Shown: positions 8,826 to 17,848 of the stretch, piece after piece | Layout: each line of letters begins with the position of its first letter | How positions within the stretch are numbered: the stretch's first letter is position 1 | Assembly (NCBI RefSeq): GCF_000355905.1 | Contig: NZ_APLF01000004.1 | Location: forward strand, 62,001-126,000 | Direction: 5' to 3' | From: Psychroflexus gondwanensis ACAM 44 | Lineage (GTDB): Bacteria; Bacteroidota; Bacteroidia; Flavobacteriales; Flavobacteriaceae | Length of the DNA: 64,000 nucleotides | Notes under the pieces: generated by a model | Database searches by the model: none | Told to the model about the DNA's origin: nothing | Seen by the model: the letters and a program-made list of their open reading frames with translations, nothing else | Program-made: the position numbers and the translations under genes

Positions 8826-9653
8826 ATGACTATCAATTGCAAAGGACACTTACTCGATTTATCTACCCCTAAAGTTATGGGTGTACTCAATTTAACTCCC
8901 GATTCTTTTTATGACGGTGGCAAATTCAAAAATGACAAGGAAGCTTTAGAACAAGTAGAAAAAAATATCCAAGATGGGATGGATATTTTAGACATTGGAG
9001 CTTATAGCTCAAGACCTGGCGCAGACCACATCAGTGAAGAAGAAGAATTAAAGAGGCTGAGTTCAGTTTTACAACAAGTTACCAAAGAATTTCCAGACCT
9101 TATTATTTCCATAGACACTTTCAGAAGTGAAGTTGCTAAAGCAAGTATAGACCAAGGCGCCCATATCATAAACGATATTTCTGCTGGAAGTCTGGATGCT
9201 AACATGATGGATTTCATAGCAGACTCTCAAGTTCCTTATATTATGATGCATATGAGGGGTACGCCGCAAACCATGAAAAGCATGACCTCTTATGAACATC
9301 TGGTCACCGATATTATCGCTTATTTTTCAAAAAAAGTTTCAGAAGCAAGAGCTAAAGGAATTAATGATATTCTTATTGATCCCGGGTTTGGTTTCGCAAA
9401 AACCATAGAACAAAACTTTGAGCTATTGAATCACCTCAAAGCCTTGAAGAGCTTGAACCTCCCTATACTTTCTGGGATTTCTAGAAAGTCTACTATCTAC
9501 AAAACATTGAAAATCGATGCTAAGGAGGCTTTAAACGGCACAACGGCGCTCAATATGGTGGCGCTTATGAATGGAAGTTCTATCTTAAGGGTTCATGATG
9601 TGTTGGAAGCCAAGCAATGCATTACCTTGTACCAAAAATTAATAGAGAATTAA
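8826..9653 (+). CDS. folP: Dihydropteroate synthase
   Basis: The enzyme condenses p-aminobenzoate with hydroxymethyl-dihydropterin diphosphate to give dihydropteroate in folate synthesis. The 275 residues hold all family motifs in order: MGVLNLTPDSF (18-28), DIGAYSSRPGA, INDISAG, MHMRGTPQTM, DPGFGFAKT, SRKS and RVHDV. It is followed after six bases by cdaA, an arrangement conserved in Bacteroidota. A TAAATTTG box (8813-8820) lies only five bases before the ATG, so if used the transcript would be nearly leaderless. Confidence 0.97.
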   Translation: MTINCKGHLLDLSTPKVMGVLNLTPDSFYDGGKFKNDKEALEQVEKNIQDGMDILDIGAYSSRPGADHISEEEELKRLSSVLQQVTKEFPDLIISIDTFRSEVAKASIDQGAHIINDISAGSLDANMMDFIADSQVPYIMMHMRGTPQTMKSMTSYEHLVTDIIAYFSKKVSEARAKGINDILIDPGFGFAKTIEQNFELLNHLKALKSLNLPILSGISRKSTIYKTLKIDAKEALNGTTALNMVALMNGSSILRVHDVLEAKQCITLYQKLIEN

Positions 9654-9659
9654 ATTCTT

Positions 9660-10436
9660 ATGGCCTTAGATTTTTTAGACTTTAGAGTTTTAGACATCCT
9701 AGATATCCTTCTGGTAGCCGTTTTGCTATACTATATCTATAAGCTTGTAAAAGGCTCTGCAGCGATCAATATCTTTATAGGAATTGTGATCATTTACTTG
9801 ATCTGGAAACTTACTCAGCTCCTAAAAATGGAAATGCTAAGTAGCGTTTTAGGAGAATTTATAGGGGTTGGGATGTTTGCTTTGATAGTAGTCTTTCAGC
9901 AGGAAATAAGGAAATTTTTATTGATGATTGGCTCAACCAACTTTGGCAGTAAAAACAACTGGTTTCAACTTAAATTCTCCAATCGAGAAAACAAAACGCT
10001 CAATTACGTAGACATTATTGTCGAGGCTTGTAAAAAATTAGGAAGCACCCATACTGGTGCTTTAATCGTCATTAAAAGAAATACAAAACTAGATTTTGTA
10101 AAAAATACTGGAGACGCTATGGACATCAAAGTGAACCGTCCTATTATTGAATCTATTTTTTATAAAAATAGCACATTACATGATGGGGCCATTATTATTG
10201 AAGATGGAAGAATAACTGCAACACGCGTGATTTTACCAGTCTCCAACGACAGAGATATACCTTTAAGGTTTGGATTGCGTCACAGAGCTGCTGTAGGTAT
10301 AAGTGAAAAAACAGATGCTGTTGCCTTGGTCGTAAGTGAAGAAACTGGACAGATTTCTTATTTAAAAAACGGAGAATTCAATATTTTCGATAACGTCGAA
10401 AATCTTGCCGAACAAATTAAAACCGACTTGAGTTAA
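9660..10436 (+). CDS. cdaA: Diadenylate cyclase CdaA
   Basis: CdaA makes cyclic di-AMP from two ATP. The 258 residues have three N-terminal membrane helices (about 15-30, 36-52, 64-80), then the DAC domain with GALIVIKR, the DGA motif (175-177) and the RHR motif (207-209), so the catalytic site is intact. It lies directly downstream of folP. Its stop overlaps the stop of the convergent ABC exporter within a palindrome. No CdaR-type regulator is adjacent, unlike in Firmicutes. Confidence 0.95.
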   Translation: MALDFLDFRVLDILDILLVAVLLYYIYKLVKGSAAINIFIGIVIIYLIWKLTQLLKMEMLSSVLGEFIGVGMFALIVVFQQEIRKFLLMIGSTNFGSKNNWFQLKFSNRENKTLNYVDIIVEACKKLGSTHTGALIVIKRNTKLDFVKNTGDAMDIKVNRPIIESIFYKNSTLHDGAIIIEDGRITATRVILPVSNDRDIPLRFGLRHRAAVGISEKTDAVALVVSEETGQISYLKNGEFNIFDNVENLAEQIKTDLS

Positions 10437-10444
10437 TTTAACTC
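10430..10444. other. Palindrome spanning overlapping stop codons of cdaA and the ABC exporter
   Basis: GAGTTAATTTAACTC is a perfect inverted repeat around one central base. It contains the cdaA TAA on the plus strand and the exporter TAA on the minus strand. It is a second case of a short dual-stop palindrome at a convergent junction. Confidence 0.45.
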
Positions 10445-12202
10445 TTCTTCGTGTTTGAATTGTGCTTCATACAAGCTTCTGTAATATCCTTCTTCCCGAT
10501 GAAGTAACTCTGAATGGGTTCCTGTTTCTACAATTTTGCCTAAATCCATCACGATGATTTTATCTGCATTCTTAACGGTTGCCAAACGGTGAGCAATCAC
10601 AATAGAAGTTCGTCCCTTAGTCAACTTCTCGGTAGCATCTTGGATAAGCTGTTCGCTATAGCTGTCTACTGAAGATGTAGCTTCATCTAAGACTAAGATA
10701 CTAGGTTTGGTAACGTAAGCCCTTAAAAATGCAATGAGTTGGCGTTGACCAGAAGACAACATGACTCCTCTTTCTTTGACATTGTAATGGTAAGTGTTGG
10801 GAAGTGTAGAGATGAACTCATGAACCCCAATTTCCTTTGCAGCATCAATAACCTGTTCTTCAGTCACATCATCTTTGTTGAGCGTAATGTTATTGAGAAT
10901 GGTATCTGCAAACAAGAAAACATCTTGAAGAACCACTGCAATCTGACTTCTTAAGGTCGCAAGTTCATAAGTTTTAAGATCTTTACCGTCCACTTCTATT
11001 TGCCCGCTGTCTATTTCATAGAATCGACTTAGTAAATTGATTACTGTACTTTTTCCAGCCCCAGTAGCTCCTACAATTGCAATTGTTTCTCCAGGTTGGA
11101 CATCAAAAGAGATTCCTTTTAAGATCTCTTCCTCAGGGATGTAGCTAAATCTAACATCTTTAAACGAAATATGGCCGTTTAATTTTTCGCAAATTAAGGT
11201 ACCAGTATTCTCTATTTTAGAATCTGTGTCTAGAATATTGAATACACGATTGGCTGCAACCATGCCCATTTGTAGGGAATTGAATTTATCTGCAATTTGC
11301 CTTAAAGGTCTAAACAGCATTTGTGATAATTCAATAAACATCACGATGATACCAAGCGATAAAGCATCTGATTCCACCACACGTAGACCTCCAAACCATA
11401 CTATTAATCCAATAGTAATAGAAGTGGACATTTCTGCAATAGGAAAGAATATAGCATTGTACCAAACCGTTTTGATCCAGCCCTTTCTATGTTTTCTATT
11501 GATGTCTTTAAAACGTTTATACTCTTCCTGTTCTCTATTAAAAATTTGAACAATTTTCATACCCGTGAGATGTTCCTGCACAAATGAATTCAGGTTAGAT
11601 ACCTGAGTTCTGACTTCTTCAAAAGCAATTTTCATTTTCTTTTGAAAAACACGTGTGGCATAAAGGATAAAAGGTAAAACAGTAAGGACTAGAAGGGTTA
11701 GTTGCCAACTTTGCCAAAACATGAAACCCAAAACGACTATCATCTTCAGCAAATCGCTTATAATCATAAATAAGCCTTGGCTAAAAATACTAGCGATGGT
11801 TTCAATATCACTCACAGCTCGAGTCACCAATCTTCCTACAGATGAATTATCGAAGTATTGCTTTTTAAAATTCATCATGTGTTTAAAAAGCTTCACACGA
11901 ATATCTCTTATCACTTCTTGTCCGAGCCAGTTGGCATAGAAGATAAAACTAAATTGAAAAAGCACTTCGAAGATGAGAACAACGAGCATTGAAGTTACAT
12001 AGAAGATAAGACTTTCAGAATCGCTTTCGGTAATTCCTCTATCAATAGTTAACCTAAGTAAATACGGCCTTAAAACTCCCAGAACAGAGAGCATTATGGC
12101 AGCAAAACCCACAAAATAAAACGTTTTCTTGTAAGGTGTTGTGTACTTTAAAAGACGCTTAAAAAGTTTTGTATCGAAGGCGTTCCCGCTGTTGTTTTTC
12201 AT
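10433..12202 (-). CDS. MsbA-type ABC exporter (fused membrane and ATP-binding domains)
   Basis: This is a 589-residue half-transporter. The six-helix membrane domain covers about residues 20-320 and the ATPase domain the rest. Walker A is GATGAGKST (378-386), the signature is LSSGQ (482-486), Walker B is LVLDEA (503-508) and the H-loop is IVIAHRL. It is related to MsbA and multidrug exporters. The substrate is unknown, lipid or drug export being the family norm. It follows truA by 21 bases on the same strand, so the two are probably one transcript. Confidence 0.9.
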   Translation of the reverse strand: MKNNSGNAFDTKLFKRLLKYTTPYKKTFYFVGFAAIMLSVLGVLRPYLLRLTIDRGITESDSESLIFYVTSMLVVLIFEVLFQFSFIFYANWLGQEVIRDIRVKLFKHMMNFKKQYFDNSSVGRLVTRAVSDIETIASIFSQGLFMIISDLLKMIVVLGFMFWQSWQLTLLVLTVLPFILYATRVFQKKMKIAFEEVRTQVSNLNSFVQEHLTGMKIVQIFNREQEEYKRFKDINRKHRKGWIKTVWYNAIFFPIAEMSTSITIGLIVWFGGLRVVESDALSLGIIVMFIELSQMLFRPLRQIADKFNSLQMGMVAANRVFNILDTDSKIENTGTLICEKLNGHISFKDVRFSYIPEEEILKGISFDVQPGETIAIVGATGAGKSTVINLLSRFYEIDSGQIEVDGKDLKTYELATLRSQIAVVLQDVFLFADTILNNITLNKDDVTEEQVIDAAKEIGVHEFISTLPNTYHYNVKERGVMLSSGQRQLIAFLRAYVTKPSILVLDEATSSVDSYSEQLIQDATEKLTKGRTSIVIAHRLATVKNADKIIVMDLGKIVETGTHSELLHREEGYYRSLYEAQFKHEEELN

Positions 12203-12223
12203 TTTTATTACTATATCTTTATC

Positions 12224-12958
12224 CTATACAGGATATTTTATGTCTGTTAAGACCAGAGCATGGGCTGGAACCGACTTACCAGCTTTACTTCTATCTTTAG
12301 CAAGGATAATGTCGTTAAACTCTTCAACTGATATATTTTCCAAACCTACCTCAATAAGGGTTCCTACTATTGCTCTTACCATATTTCTTAAAAAGCGATT
12401 GGCTGTAATTTCAAAAAAAAGATGATGCCCCTCTTTCTGCCACTCTACCTTTTCTATATGACAATCAAATGTATAAACATCAGTTTTAACTTTTGAAAAA
12501 GATTTGAAATTTTTATGATTAAATAAGAGATTTGCAGCGTTTTGCATGGCTTGCAAGTTAAGTTCATTTTTTACCAAATAACTCCTTCCTACGGAAAACG
12601 GGTCTTTCGTTTGAATTATCGAGTACCTATAAGTTCTCGATATTGCATCGAAACGGGCATGAAAATCATCTTTTACGCGAACTAGGCTTTGCACTGCTAT
12701 ATCTGGAGGCAGTATGCTATTCAACTTAAAAACTAACTTTTTAGAATCAAGGATATTCTGGCTACTATCAAAATGGGCCACATATCCTGAAGCATGAACT
12801 CCTGTATCTGTCCTCCCTGCTCCTACTACATCAATAGTCTCTTGCAGAGCAGTTTTTAAGGCGTGATTCACTTGAGACTGAACACTGATTTCGTCCACTT
12901 GTTTCTGCCAGCCGTGATAGCTAGTCCCCAAATAAGATAGTCTGATAAGATAACGCAA
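12224..12958 (-). CDS. truA: tRNA pseudouridine synthase A
   Basis: TruA forms pseudouridine at positions 38-40 of the tRNA anticodon arm. The 244 residues begin RYLIRLSYLGTSYHGWQ. The catalytic aspartate is D51 in GAGRTDTGVHASG, and the C-terminal block FLRNMVRAIVGTLIEVG is intact. It is the first gene of the truA-ABC exporter pair. A TATATTTG -7 element (12979-12986) lies 20 bases upstream of the ATG. Confidence 0.96.
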   Translation of the reverse strand: MRYLIRLSYLGTSYHGWQKQVDEISVQSQVNHALKTALQETIDVVGAGRTDTGVHASGYVAHFDSSQNILDSKKLVFKLNSILPPDIAVQSLVRVKDDFHARFDAISRTYRYSIIQTKDPFSVGRSYLVKNELNLQAMQNAANLLFNHKNFKSFSKVKTDVYTFDCHIEKVEWQKEGHHLFFEITANRFLRNMVRAIVGTLIEVGLENISVEEFNDIILAKDRSKAGKSVPAHALVLTDIKYPV

Positions 12959-12978
12959 ATCTCTAAATTTATAACCTG

Positions 12979-12986
12979 CAAATATA
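12979..12986 (-). promoter_or_regulatory. Promoter -7 element upstream of truA
   Basis: TATATTTG on the minus strand matches TAnnTTTG exactly. No TTG is seen at the normal -33 distance, so the promoter is only half supported. Confidence 0.4.
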
Positions 12987-13041
12987 TGAATACAGCTACG
13001 ACTTAAACCTTAAGCTTTACTTATATTGTACCAAAAAAAAC

Positions 13042-13557
13042 ATGTCAAAAGCTATTTTATTACTGAGTGATACTCATGGATATATAGACGATAGAATTCT
13101 AGAATGGGCCTCCAAAGCTGATGAAGTGTGGCATGCTGGAGATATTGGTGATCAAAAAGTTACAGATGCTCTACAAGCCGTAAAACCTTTGCGAGCAGTG
13201 TATGGGAATATTGATGGACATTTAATAAGAAGTGAATTTCCGCTTCATCAACGATTTACTCTTGAAGGTGTAGACGTTTGGATAACTCATATTGGGGGTG
13301 ACCCTCATAGATATAGTAAAGACATAAAAGAAGAGATCAAAAAAAATCCTCCAAAATTGTTTATTAGTGGTCACTCTCATATTTTGAAGGTAATGAATGA
13401 CAAACAACTAAAATTGCTACACATGAATCCCGGGGCTGTTGGTGTTCAAGGATTTCACCAGAAGAGAACAATGCTTAAATTTAATTTAGACCAGGGAACT
13501 ATCAAAGATTTGGAAGTTATCGATTTTGGTAAGCGGGGGCAAAAGGTCTCCTCTTAA
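13042..13557 (+). CDS. YfcE/MJ0936-type metallophosphodiesterase
   Basis: This is a small calcineurin-like phosphodiesterase of 171 residues. The metal-binding blocks are all present: LLLSDTHGYID, WHAGDIGD, VYGNIDGH, WITHIGGDP and SGHSHI. Homologues hydrolyse phosphodiester model substrates, and the natural substrate is usually unknown. It is a single gene divergent from truA and convergent with DUF4293, with a strong hairpin just past its stop. Confidence 0.88.
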   Translation: MSKAILLLSDTHGYIDDRILEWASKADEVWHAGDIGDQKVTDALQAVKPLRAVYGNIDGHLIRSEFPLHQRFTLEGVDVWITHIGGDPHRYSKDIKEEIKKNPPKLFISGHSHILKVMNDKQLKLLHMNPGAVGVQGFHQKRTMLKFNLDQGTIKDLEVIDFGKRGQKVSS

Positions 13558-13564
13558 AAACAAA

Positions 13565-13588
13565 AAACCCCGAATGGCTTCGGGGTTT
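13565..13588. terminator. Intrinsic terminator between phosphodiesterase and DUF4293 genes
   Basis: A perfect 10-bp stem, AAACCCCGAA / TTCGGGGTTT, closes a four-base loop TGGC. Read on the minus strand it is followed by a run of six T, so it mainly serves the DUF4293 transcript. On the plus strand the T tract is short. Confidence 0.85.
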
Positions 13589-13618
13589 CAATGCACTAAC
13601 ATTACTAAGATTTCAGGT

Positions 13619-14029
13619 TTATCGCAATCGATCCACAGATTTTACAAGATCTTCGTCCTTTTTGATAGCCTTATTGGCTAGAGCAATAAAAACGATAGAA
13701 ATTATTGGAAGAAGCATCCCAATACCCTTCTCAGAAATATCCATTTCTCCAGGTAAACTTAGCGTCCAATATGCAAAAACACCTACTAAAACAAAGTTCA
13801 ATATGATATTAATTCGTCCTACGACAAATTGAAGTTTTCTTTTTTTGAATAAAAAAATAGTGATGAACGTAATAAGAACTGATAATAAAAACAAAGATAT
13901 AGCTAAGGGTTGAGATAGAGCATATATTTCTTGATTTTTTGAAGTTATCCACAATGGCAAGTAAAAACTAAGCACACCATTAAGTATAATAACCATAAGT
14001 AAAAATAAGCTTTGAACTCTTTGTATCAT
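13619..14029 (-). CDS. DUF4293 family membrane protein
   Basis: This is a 136-residue protein with four hydrophobic segments. The start MIQRVQSLFLL is the family N-terminus. The longer frame beginning at a TTG (14050) would add seven residues, so I use the ATG at 14029. The function is unknown. It lies divergently from rho, a pairing common in Flavobacteriaceae, and ends at the bidirectional hairpin near 13577. Confidence 0.8.
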   Translation of the reverse strand: MIQRVQSLFLLMVIILNGVLSFYLPLWITSKNQEIYALSQPLAISLFLLSVLITFITIFLFKKRKLQFVVGRINIILNFVLVGVFAYWTLSLPGEMDISEKGIGMLLPIISIVFIALANKAIKKDEDLVKSVDRLR

Positions 14030-14110
14030 TTGTTGAGTATTGAGCGACAAAAATAATAGAATATTTGGGAATTAATATTTATAAATAAAATAAAGTTGTA
14101 TAATTGCAAT

Positions 14111-14139
14111 GTCTTCGGACGACTGCTTACTTAAGTAGT
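14111..14139 (+). promoter_or_regulatory. Two hairpins in the rho leader
   Basis: Between DUF4293 and rho the RNA could fold into GTC-TTCG-GAC (14111-14120, a stable TTCG loop). A second stem, ACTGCTT / AAGTAGT (14122-14128 with 14133-14139, one G-U pair), has an ACTT loop. They sit about 60-90 bases before the rho ATG, in a 150-base leader region. Autoregulation of rho through its leader is known in other bacteria; its use here is inference. Confidence 0.4.
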
Positions 14140-14200
14140 TACAAATCATCAATTTAAATTCGATTCTCCTTCGAAATCATTTTAATTTCAAAAAATATCA

Positions 14201-15997
14201 ATGTTAGAAATTATTGAACTAAAGTCTAGAAAGCTTTCAGATTTACAAGAAATTGCTAAAGAATTAAAAGTTCCAAAATTTAGAAGCCTTAAAAAGCTAG
14301 ATCTTATCTATCAAATTTTGGACTATCAAGCAGCTAATCCCGACAAAATGAAAGAAATTCTTAGTAAGGAAGATAATACTAAGGCTTCAACTCCATCACC
14401 CTCTAAGGAAGCTCCTCAACAAGATAGCAAGCCAAAGCAACCAGAGCAATCTGATTCTGCGGATACTTCAAAAAAGCCAAGAAAGCGCGTGAACAAAGGT
14501 GAGCCTAAAAAAGCACCTAAGAATCCGTTTAAAGATAATGACAGGTCCAAACGAGAAGCTCAGAAAGATTCTTCAGAGAAAAAAGAGGTAAACGAGGTAA
14601 AAGATGAAAATCCATCATCTCCACGAGCGAAACAAAACACTCCGGAAACTCCGAAATCTCAACAAGAGAAAAAAGACCAAACCAAACCCGCTCCTCAGAA
14701 AAAGGAAGTTAAACAAGCTGATTCTAAGCCGACCAACAAAGACGATTCTCAAAAAAAATCTCCATCTCCGAAACCTCAAAACCAAAAAAATCAAAATCCT
14801 AAATCTAGGAATGATAATAGGGCTAATGACAAAAACGGAAATAGAGATAACCGAAATAAATACAAAGATCCAGATTTTGAATTTGATTCCATCATAGAAA
14901 GTGAAGGTGTACTAGACCTTATGCAAGATGGATATGGATTTTTAAGATCTTCCGATTACAATTACCTGTCTTCTCCCGATGATATTTATCTATCCCAGTC
15001 TCAAATAAGACTCTTTGGATTAAAAACTGGAGATACAGTGTTAGGAGAAGTAAGACCTCCAAAAGAAGGTGAGAAATACTTCCCTTTGATTAAGATTAAA
15101 AAAATTAATGGCCTTGATCCAAAAATTGTAAGAGATAGAGTTTCTTTTGAGCATTTAACTCCACTTTTCCCACAGGAAAAATTTAGATTAGCTGAAAAAG
15201 AAAGTACTCTTTCTACACGAATCATTGATTTGTTTTCACCAATTGGTAAAGGACAAAGAGGCATGATTGTTTCTCAACCTAAAACGGGTAAAACGATGTT
15301 GCTAAAGGATATTGCAAACGCCATTGCAGCAAATCATCCAGAAGTTTACCAAATTGTTCTTCTTATCGACGAACGTCCAGAGGAAGTCACAGACATGCAG
15401 CGTAATGTAAGAGGTGAAGTTGTAGCATCCACTTTTGATAAAGAAGCTCACGAACACGTTCGCGTTGCAAATTTAGTCATTGAAAAGGCTAAACGCCTGG
15501 TTGAATGTGGTCATGATGTAGTGATACTTCTAGACTCTATTACTCGTTTGGCTAGAGCTTATAACACTGTGCAACCTTCTAGTGGAAAAGTTTTGAGTGG
15601 TGGTGTAGATGCAAATGCTCTTCACAAACCAAAACGTTTCTTTGGAGCAGCGAGAAATATTGAAAATGGAGGTTCGCTTTCAATCATAGCTACAGCCTTA
15701 ACCGACACTGGTTCTAAAATGGATGAAGTCATTTTTGAAGAATTTAAAGGGACTGGTAATATGGAACTACAGTTGGATAGAAAAATTGCTAACCGTAGGA
15801 TTTTCCCTGCTATAGATCTAACATCTTCAAGCACAAGAAGAGATGATCTTTTACTTGAAGATCATCAAATTAAAAAAATGTGGATCATGAGAAAATATCT
15901 AGCGGACATGAATCCTATTGAAGCTATTGAATTCTTGAATACAAGAATTAAAGACACCAAATCAAATGAGGAGTTTTTGATGTCGATGAACGGCTAA
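14201..15997 (+). CDS. rho: Transcription termination factor Rho with a long charged linker
   Basis: Rho is the hexameric RNA-dependent ATPase that ends transcription. At 598 residues it is about 180 longer than E. coli Rho. The N-terminal helical domain covers 1-50. A K/Q/N/P/S-rich, low-complexity linker covers about 52-222 with almost no hydrophobic residues. The RNA-binding cold-shock fold is at about 233-285 ([14 protein letters not shown]). The ATPase has Walker A SQPKTGKT (358-365) and DERPEE (390-395). Bacteroidota Rho proteins typically carry such insertions, and in Bacteroides thetaiotaomicron the disordered region drives condensate formation. The gene is single and ends in a strong terminator. 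Confidence 0.97.
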   Translation: MLEIIELKSRKLSDLQEIAKELKVPKFRSLKKLDLIYQILDYQAANPDKMKEILSKEDNTKASTPSPSKEAPQQDSKPKQPEQSDSADTSKKPRKRVNKGEPKKAPKNPFKDNDRSKREAQKDSSEKKEVNEVKDENPSSPRAKQNTPETPKSQQEKKDQTKPAPQKKEVKQADSKPTNKDDSQKKSPSPKPQNQKNQNPKSRNDNRANDKNGNRDNRNKYKDPDFEFDSIIESEGVLDLMQDGYGFLRSSDYNYLSSPDDIYLSQSQIRLFGLKTGDTVLGEVRPPKEGEKYFPLIKIKKINGLDPKIVRDRVSFEHLTPLFPQEKFRLAEKESTLSTRIIDLFSPIGKGQRGMIVSQPKTGKTMLLKDIANAIAANHPEVYQIVLLIDERPEEVTDMQRNVRGEVVASTFDKEAHEHVRVANLVIEKAKRLVECGHDVVILLDSITRLARAYNTVQPSSGKVLSGGVDANALHKPKRFFGAARNIENGGSLSIIATALTDTGSKMDEVIFEEFKGTGNMELQLDRKIANRRIFPAIDLTSSSTRRDDLLLEDHQIKKMWIMRKYLADMNPIEAIEFLNTRIKDTKSNEEFLMSMNG

Positions 15998-16017
15998 ACC
16001 CCATACTAATTAATAAC

Positions 16018-16056
16018 AAAGACACCCCGTAAAATTAAATTTTACGGGGTGTCTTT
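16018..16056. terminator. Long intrinsic terminator between rho and the SulP gene
   Basis: An 18-bp perfect stem, AAAGACACCCCGTAAAAT (16018-16035) with its complement at 16039-16056, closes a TAA loop. It lies between two convergent genes and reads equally well on both strands. Confidence 0.9.
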
Positions 16057-16123
16057 GTTTGAATACCTAACCTAATACGGGTCTATTAACTAAATTTGAT
16101 AGATATAAGTAAATGGTATAAAC

Positions 16124-17647
16124 TTAGTCTGAAACTACTTTGTAGTTGGGATCTTCGATAATATTTACTTCTATGATTTCTTCAGCGTTTTTCAATAGAC
16201 GCCTTGAATCTGGGGAAAGGTGCTTTAAGTGAATTACTTTACCGTTTTTTTGATAACGCTCAGTTATTTTGTTTAAGGCTTCTATAGCAGACATATCTAC
16301 CACTCTGCTTTCTTTAAAATCAATAACCACCTCATCCGGATCATTAATAACATCAAACTTATCAGAAAAAACAGTTGTAGACCCAAAAAATAATGGCCCA
16401 TAAATCTCGTAATGTTTTACACCGTCTTTATCAATACTTTTTCTAGCTCGAATTCTAATTGCATTATCCCAAGCGAATACTAATGCAGCAATAATGACTC
16501 CTACAAGAACAGCTAAAGCTAAATTATGAAGTATAACTGTGACTAAAGTGACAAGAACCATGACCAAAATATCGGACTTTGGCATACGCTTCAATGTTTT
16601 TAAGCTCGCCCATTCAAAAGTACCTATAGCGACCATGATCATAAGACCCGTAAGGGCTGCCATAGGAAGTTGCTCTATTATACTGGCTCCAAACATTATA
16701 AAAGCAAGTAAAGCGACTGCCGCAATAATGCCAGATAACCTTGCTCTTGCACCGTTGGAAATATTGATTAAACTTTGACCAAGCATTGCGCACCCGCCCA
16801 TTCCAGAGAAAAAACCAGATAAAATGTTGGCACTACCTTGAGCAATAGCTTCGCGATTACCATTACCCCGAGTTTGTGTGATTTCGTCAACAATATTTAG
16901 TGTCAACAAGCTTTCGATAAGACCCACACCTGCAATGATAGCAGAATAAGGTAAAATAATTAATAAAGTCTCGAAAGTAAAAGGGACTTGTGGGATATGA
17001 AACGGAGGAAAACCACCGCCAATAGAAGCTAAATCTCCAACGGTATTGGTCGAAATATCTCCAAAATATACAATCCCAAAGACAACAAGTATAGCGACTA
17101 AAGAAGCAGGCACTGCTCTAGTGAGCTTAGGTAATAGCCAAATAATAAGCATCGTTAATACAACGAGACCCAAAATAATAAAGAGGTTACTCCCGGTTAG
17201 CCAGGCTCCAGAAGCATCCTTGAACTGGTCTAACTGTGACATAAATATTATAATCGCAAGGCCATTCACAAAACCAAAAATTACTGGGTGAGGCACTAAA
17301 CGCATTAACTTACCTAATTTTAATAATCCTGCAAGCGCTTGAATTATTCCTGCTAAGATAACAGCAGCAAAAATATATTCGACTCCGTAATCCATAGATA
17401 GTGTTACTAAAACAACTGCAATTGCGCCAGTAGCACCAGAAATCATTCCTGGTCTACCTCCAAATATAGAAGTGACCAAGGCCATTACAAATGAGGCATA
17501 CAAGCCTGTAAGCGGAGATAAACCTGCTATTAGGGAAAAGGCGACAGACTCTGGAATAAGGGCCAAAGCAACCGTTAAACCAGACATAATTTCAATTTTG
17601 TAATCTACTTTTTGCCTAAAATCAAATAAATTTAATAACTTCTTCAT
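16124..17647 (-). CDS. SulP family inorganic anion transporter with STAS domain
   Basis: This is a secondary transporter of the SLC26/SulP family, moving sulfate, bicarbonate or another small anion; the substrate is not predictable. The membrane domain opens with LTVALALIPESVAFSLIAGLSPLTGLYASF (split here as two adjoining conserved blocks) and runs to about residue 390. A STAS domain follows (VVIDFKESRVVDMSAIEAL). I use the ATG at 17647, giving MKKLLNLFDFRQKVDY, the usual family start (507 residues). An ATG at 17722 would add 25 residues and is possible, because a TACATTTG box (17758-17765) lies upstream of both. Confidence 0.9.
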   Translation of the reverse strand: MKKLLNLFDFRQKVDYKIEIMSGLTVALALIPESVAFSLIAGLSPLTGLYASFVMALVTSIFGGRPGMISGATGAIAVVLVTLSMDYGVEYIFAAVILAGIIQALAGLLKLGKLMRLVPHPVIFGFVNGLAIIIFMSQLDQFKDASGAWLTGSNLFIILGLVVLTMLIIWLLPKLTRAVPASLVAILVVFGIVYFGDISTNTVGDLASIGGGFPPFHIPQVPFTFETLLIILPYSAIIAGVGLIESLLTLNIVDEITQTRGNGNREAIAQGSANILSGFFSGMGGCAMLGQSLINISNGARARLSGIIAAVALLAFIMFGASIIEQLPMAALTGLMIMVAIGTFEWASLKTLKRMPKSDILVMVLVTLVTVILHNLALAVLVGVIIAALVFAWDNAIRIRARKSIDKDGVKHYEIYGPLFFGSTTVFSDKFDVINDPDEVVIDFKESRVVDMSAIEALNKITERYQKNGKVIHLKHLSPDSRRLLKNAEEIIEVNIIEDPNYKVVSD

Positions 17648-17757
17648 CAGTGGTGTGCTAGAATTAAAATACTCTTTAATGACTACGAGGGTATTGTTAG
17701 GTGAAAAGACAAAATCTTCCATTAGAGCTAACGGTATTTACATTCGTAAAAAGTTTG

Positions 17758-17765
17758 CAAATGTA
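17758..17765 (-). promoter_or_regulatory. Promoter -7 element upstream of the SulP gene
   Basis: TACATTTG on the minus strand fits TAnnTTTG. No clear TTG is seen at the -33 distance. Confidence 0.35.
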
Positions 17766-17848
17766 GAATTAAAATTCCGACTGATAAAAAGCAGCAGCGT
17801 TAATTTACATTCTCGCAAAAAGCATTTAACACACTGAAAAACAGTAAT

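Noticed and set aside
14604-14897. Overlapping 97-codon frame inside the rho linker
   Set aside because: It is a K/N/L-rich frame-shifted reading of the low-complexity linker; composition explains its openness.
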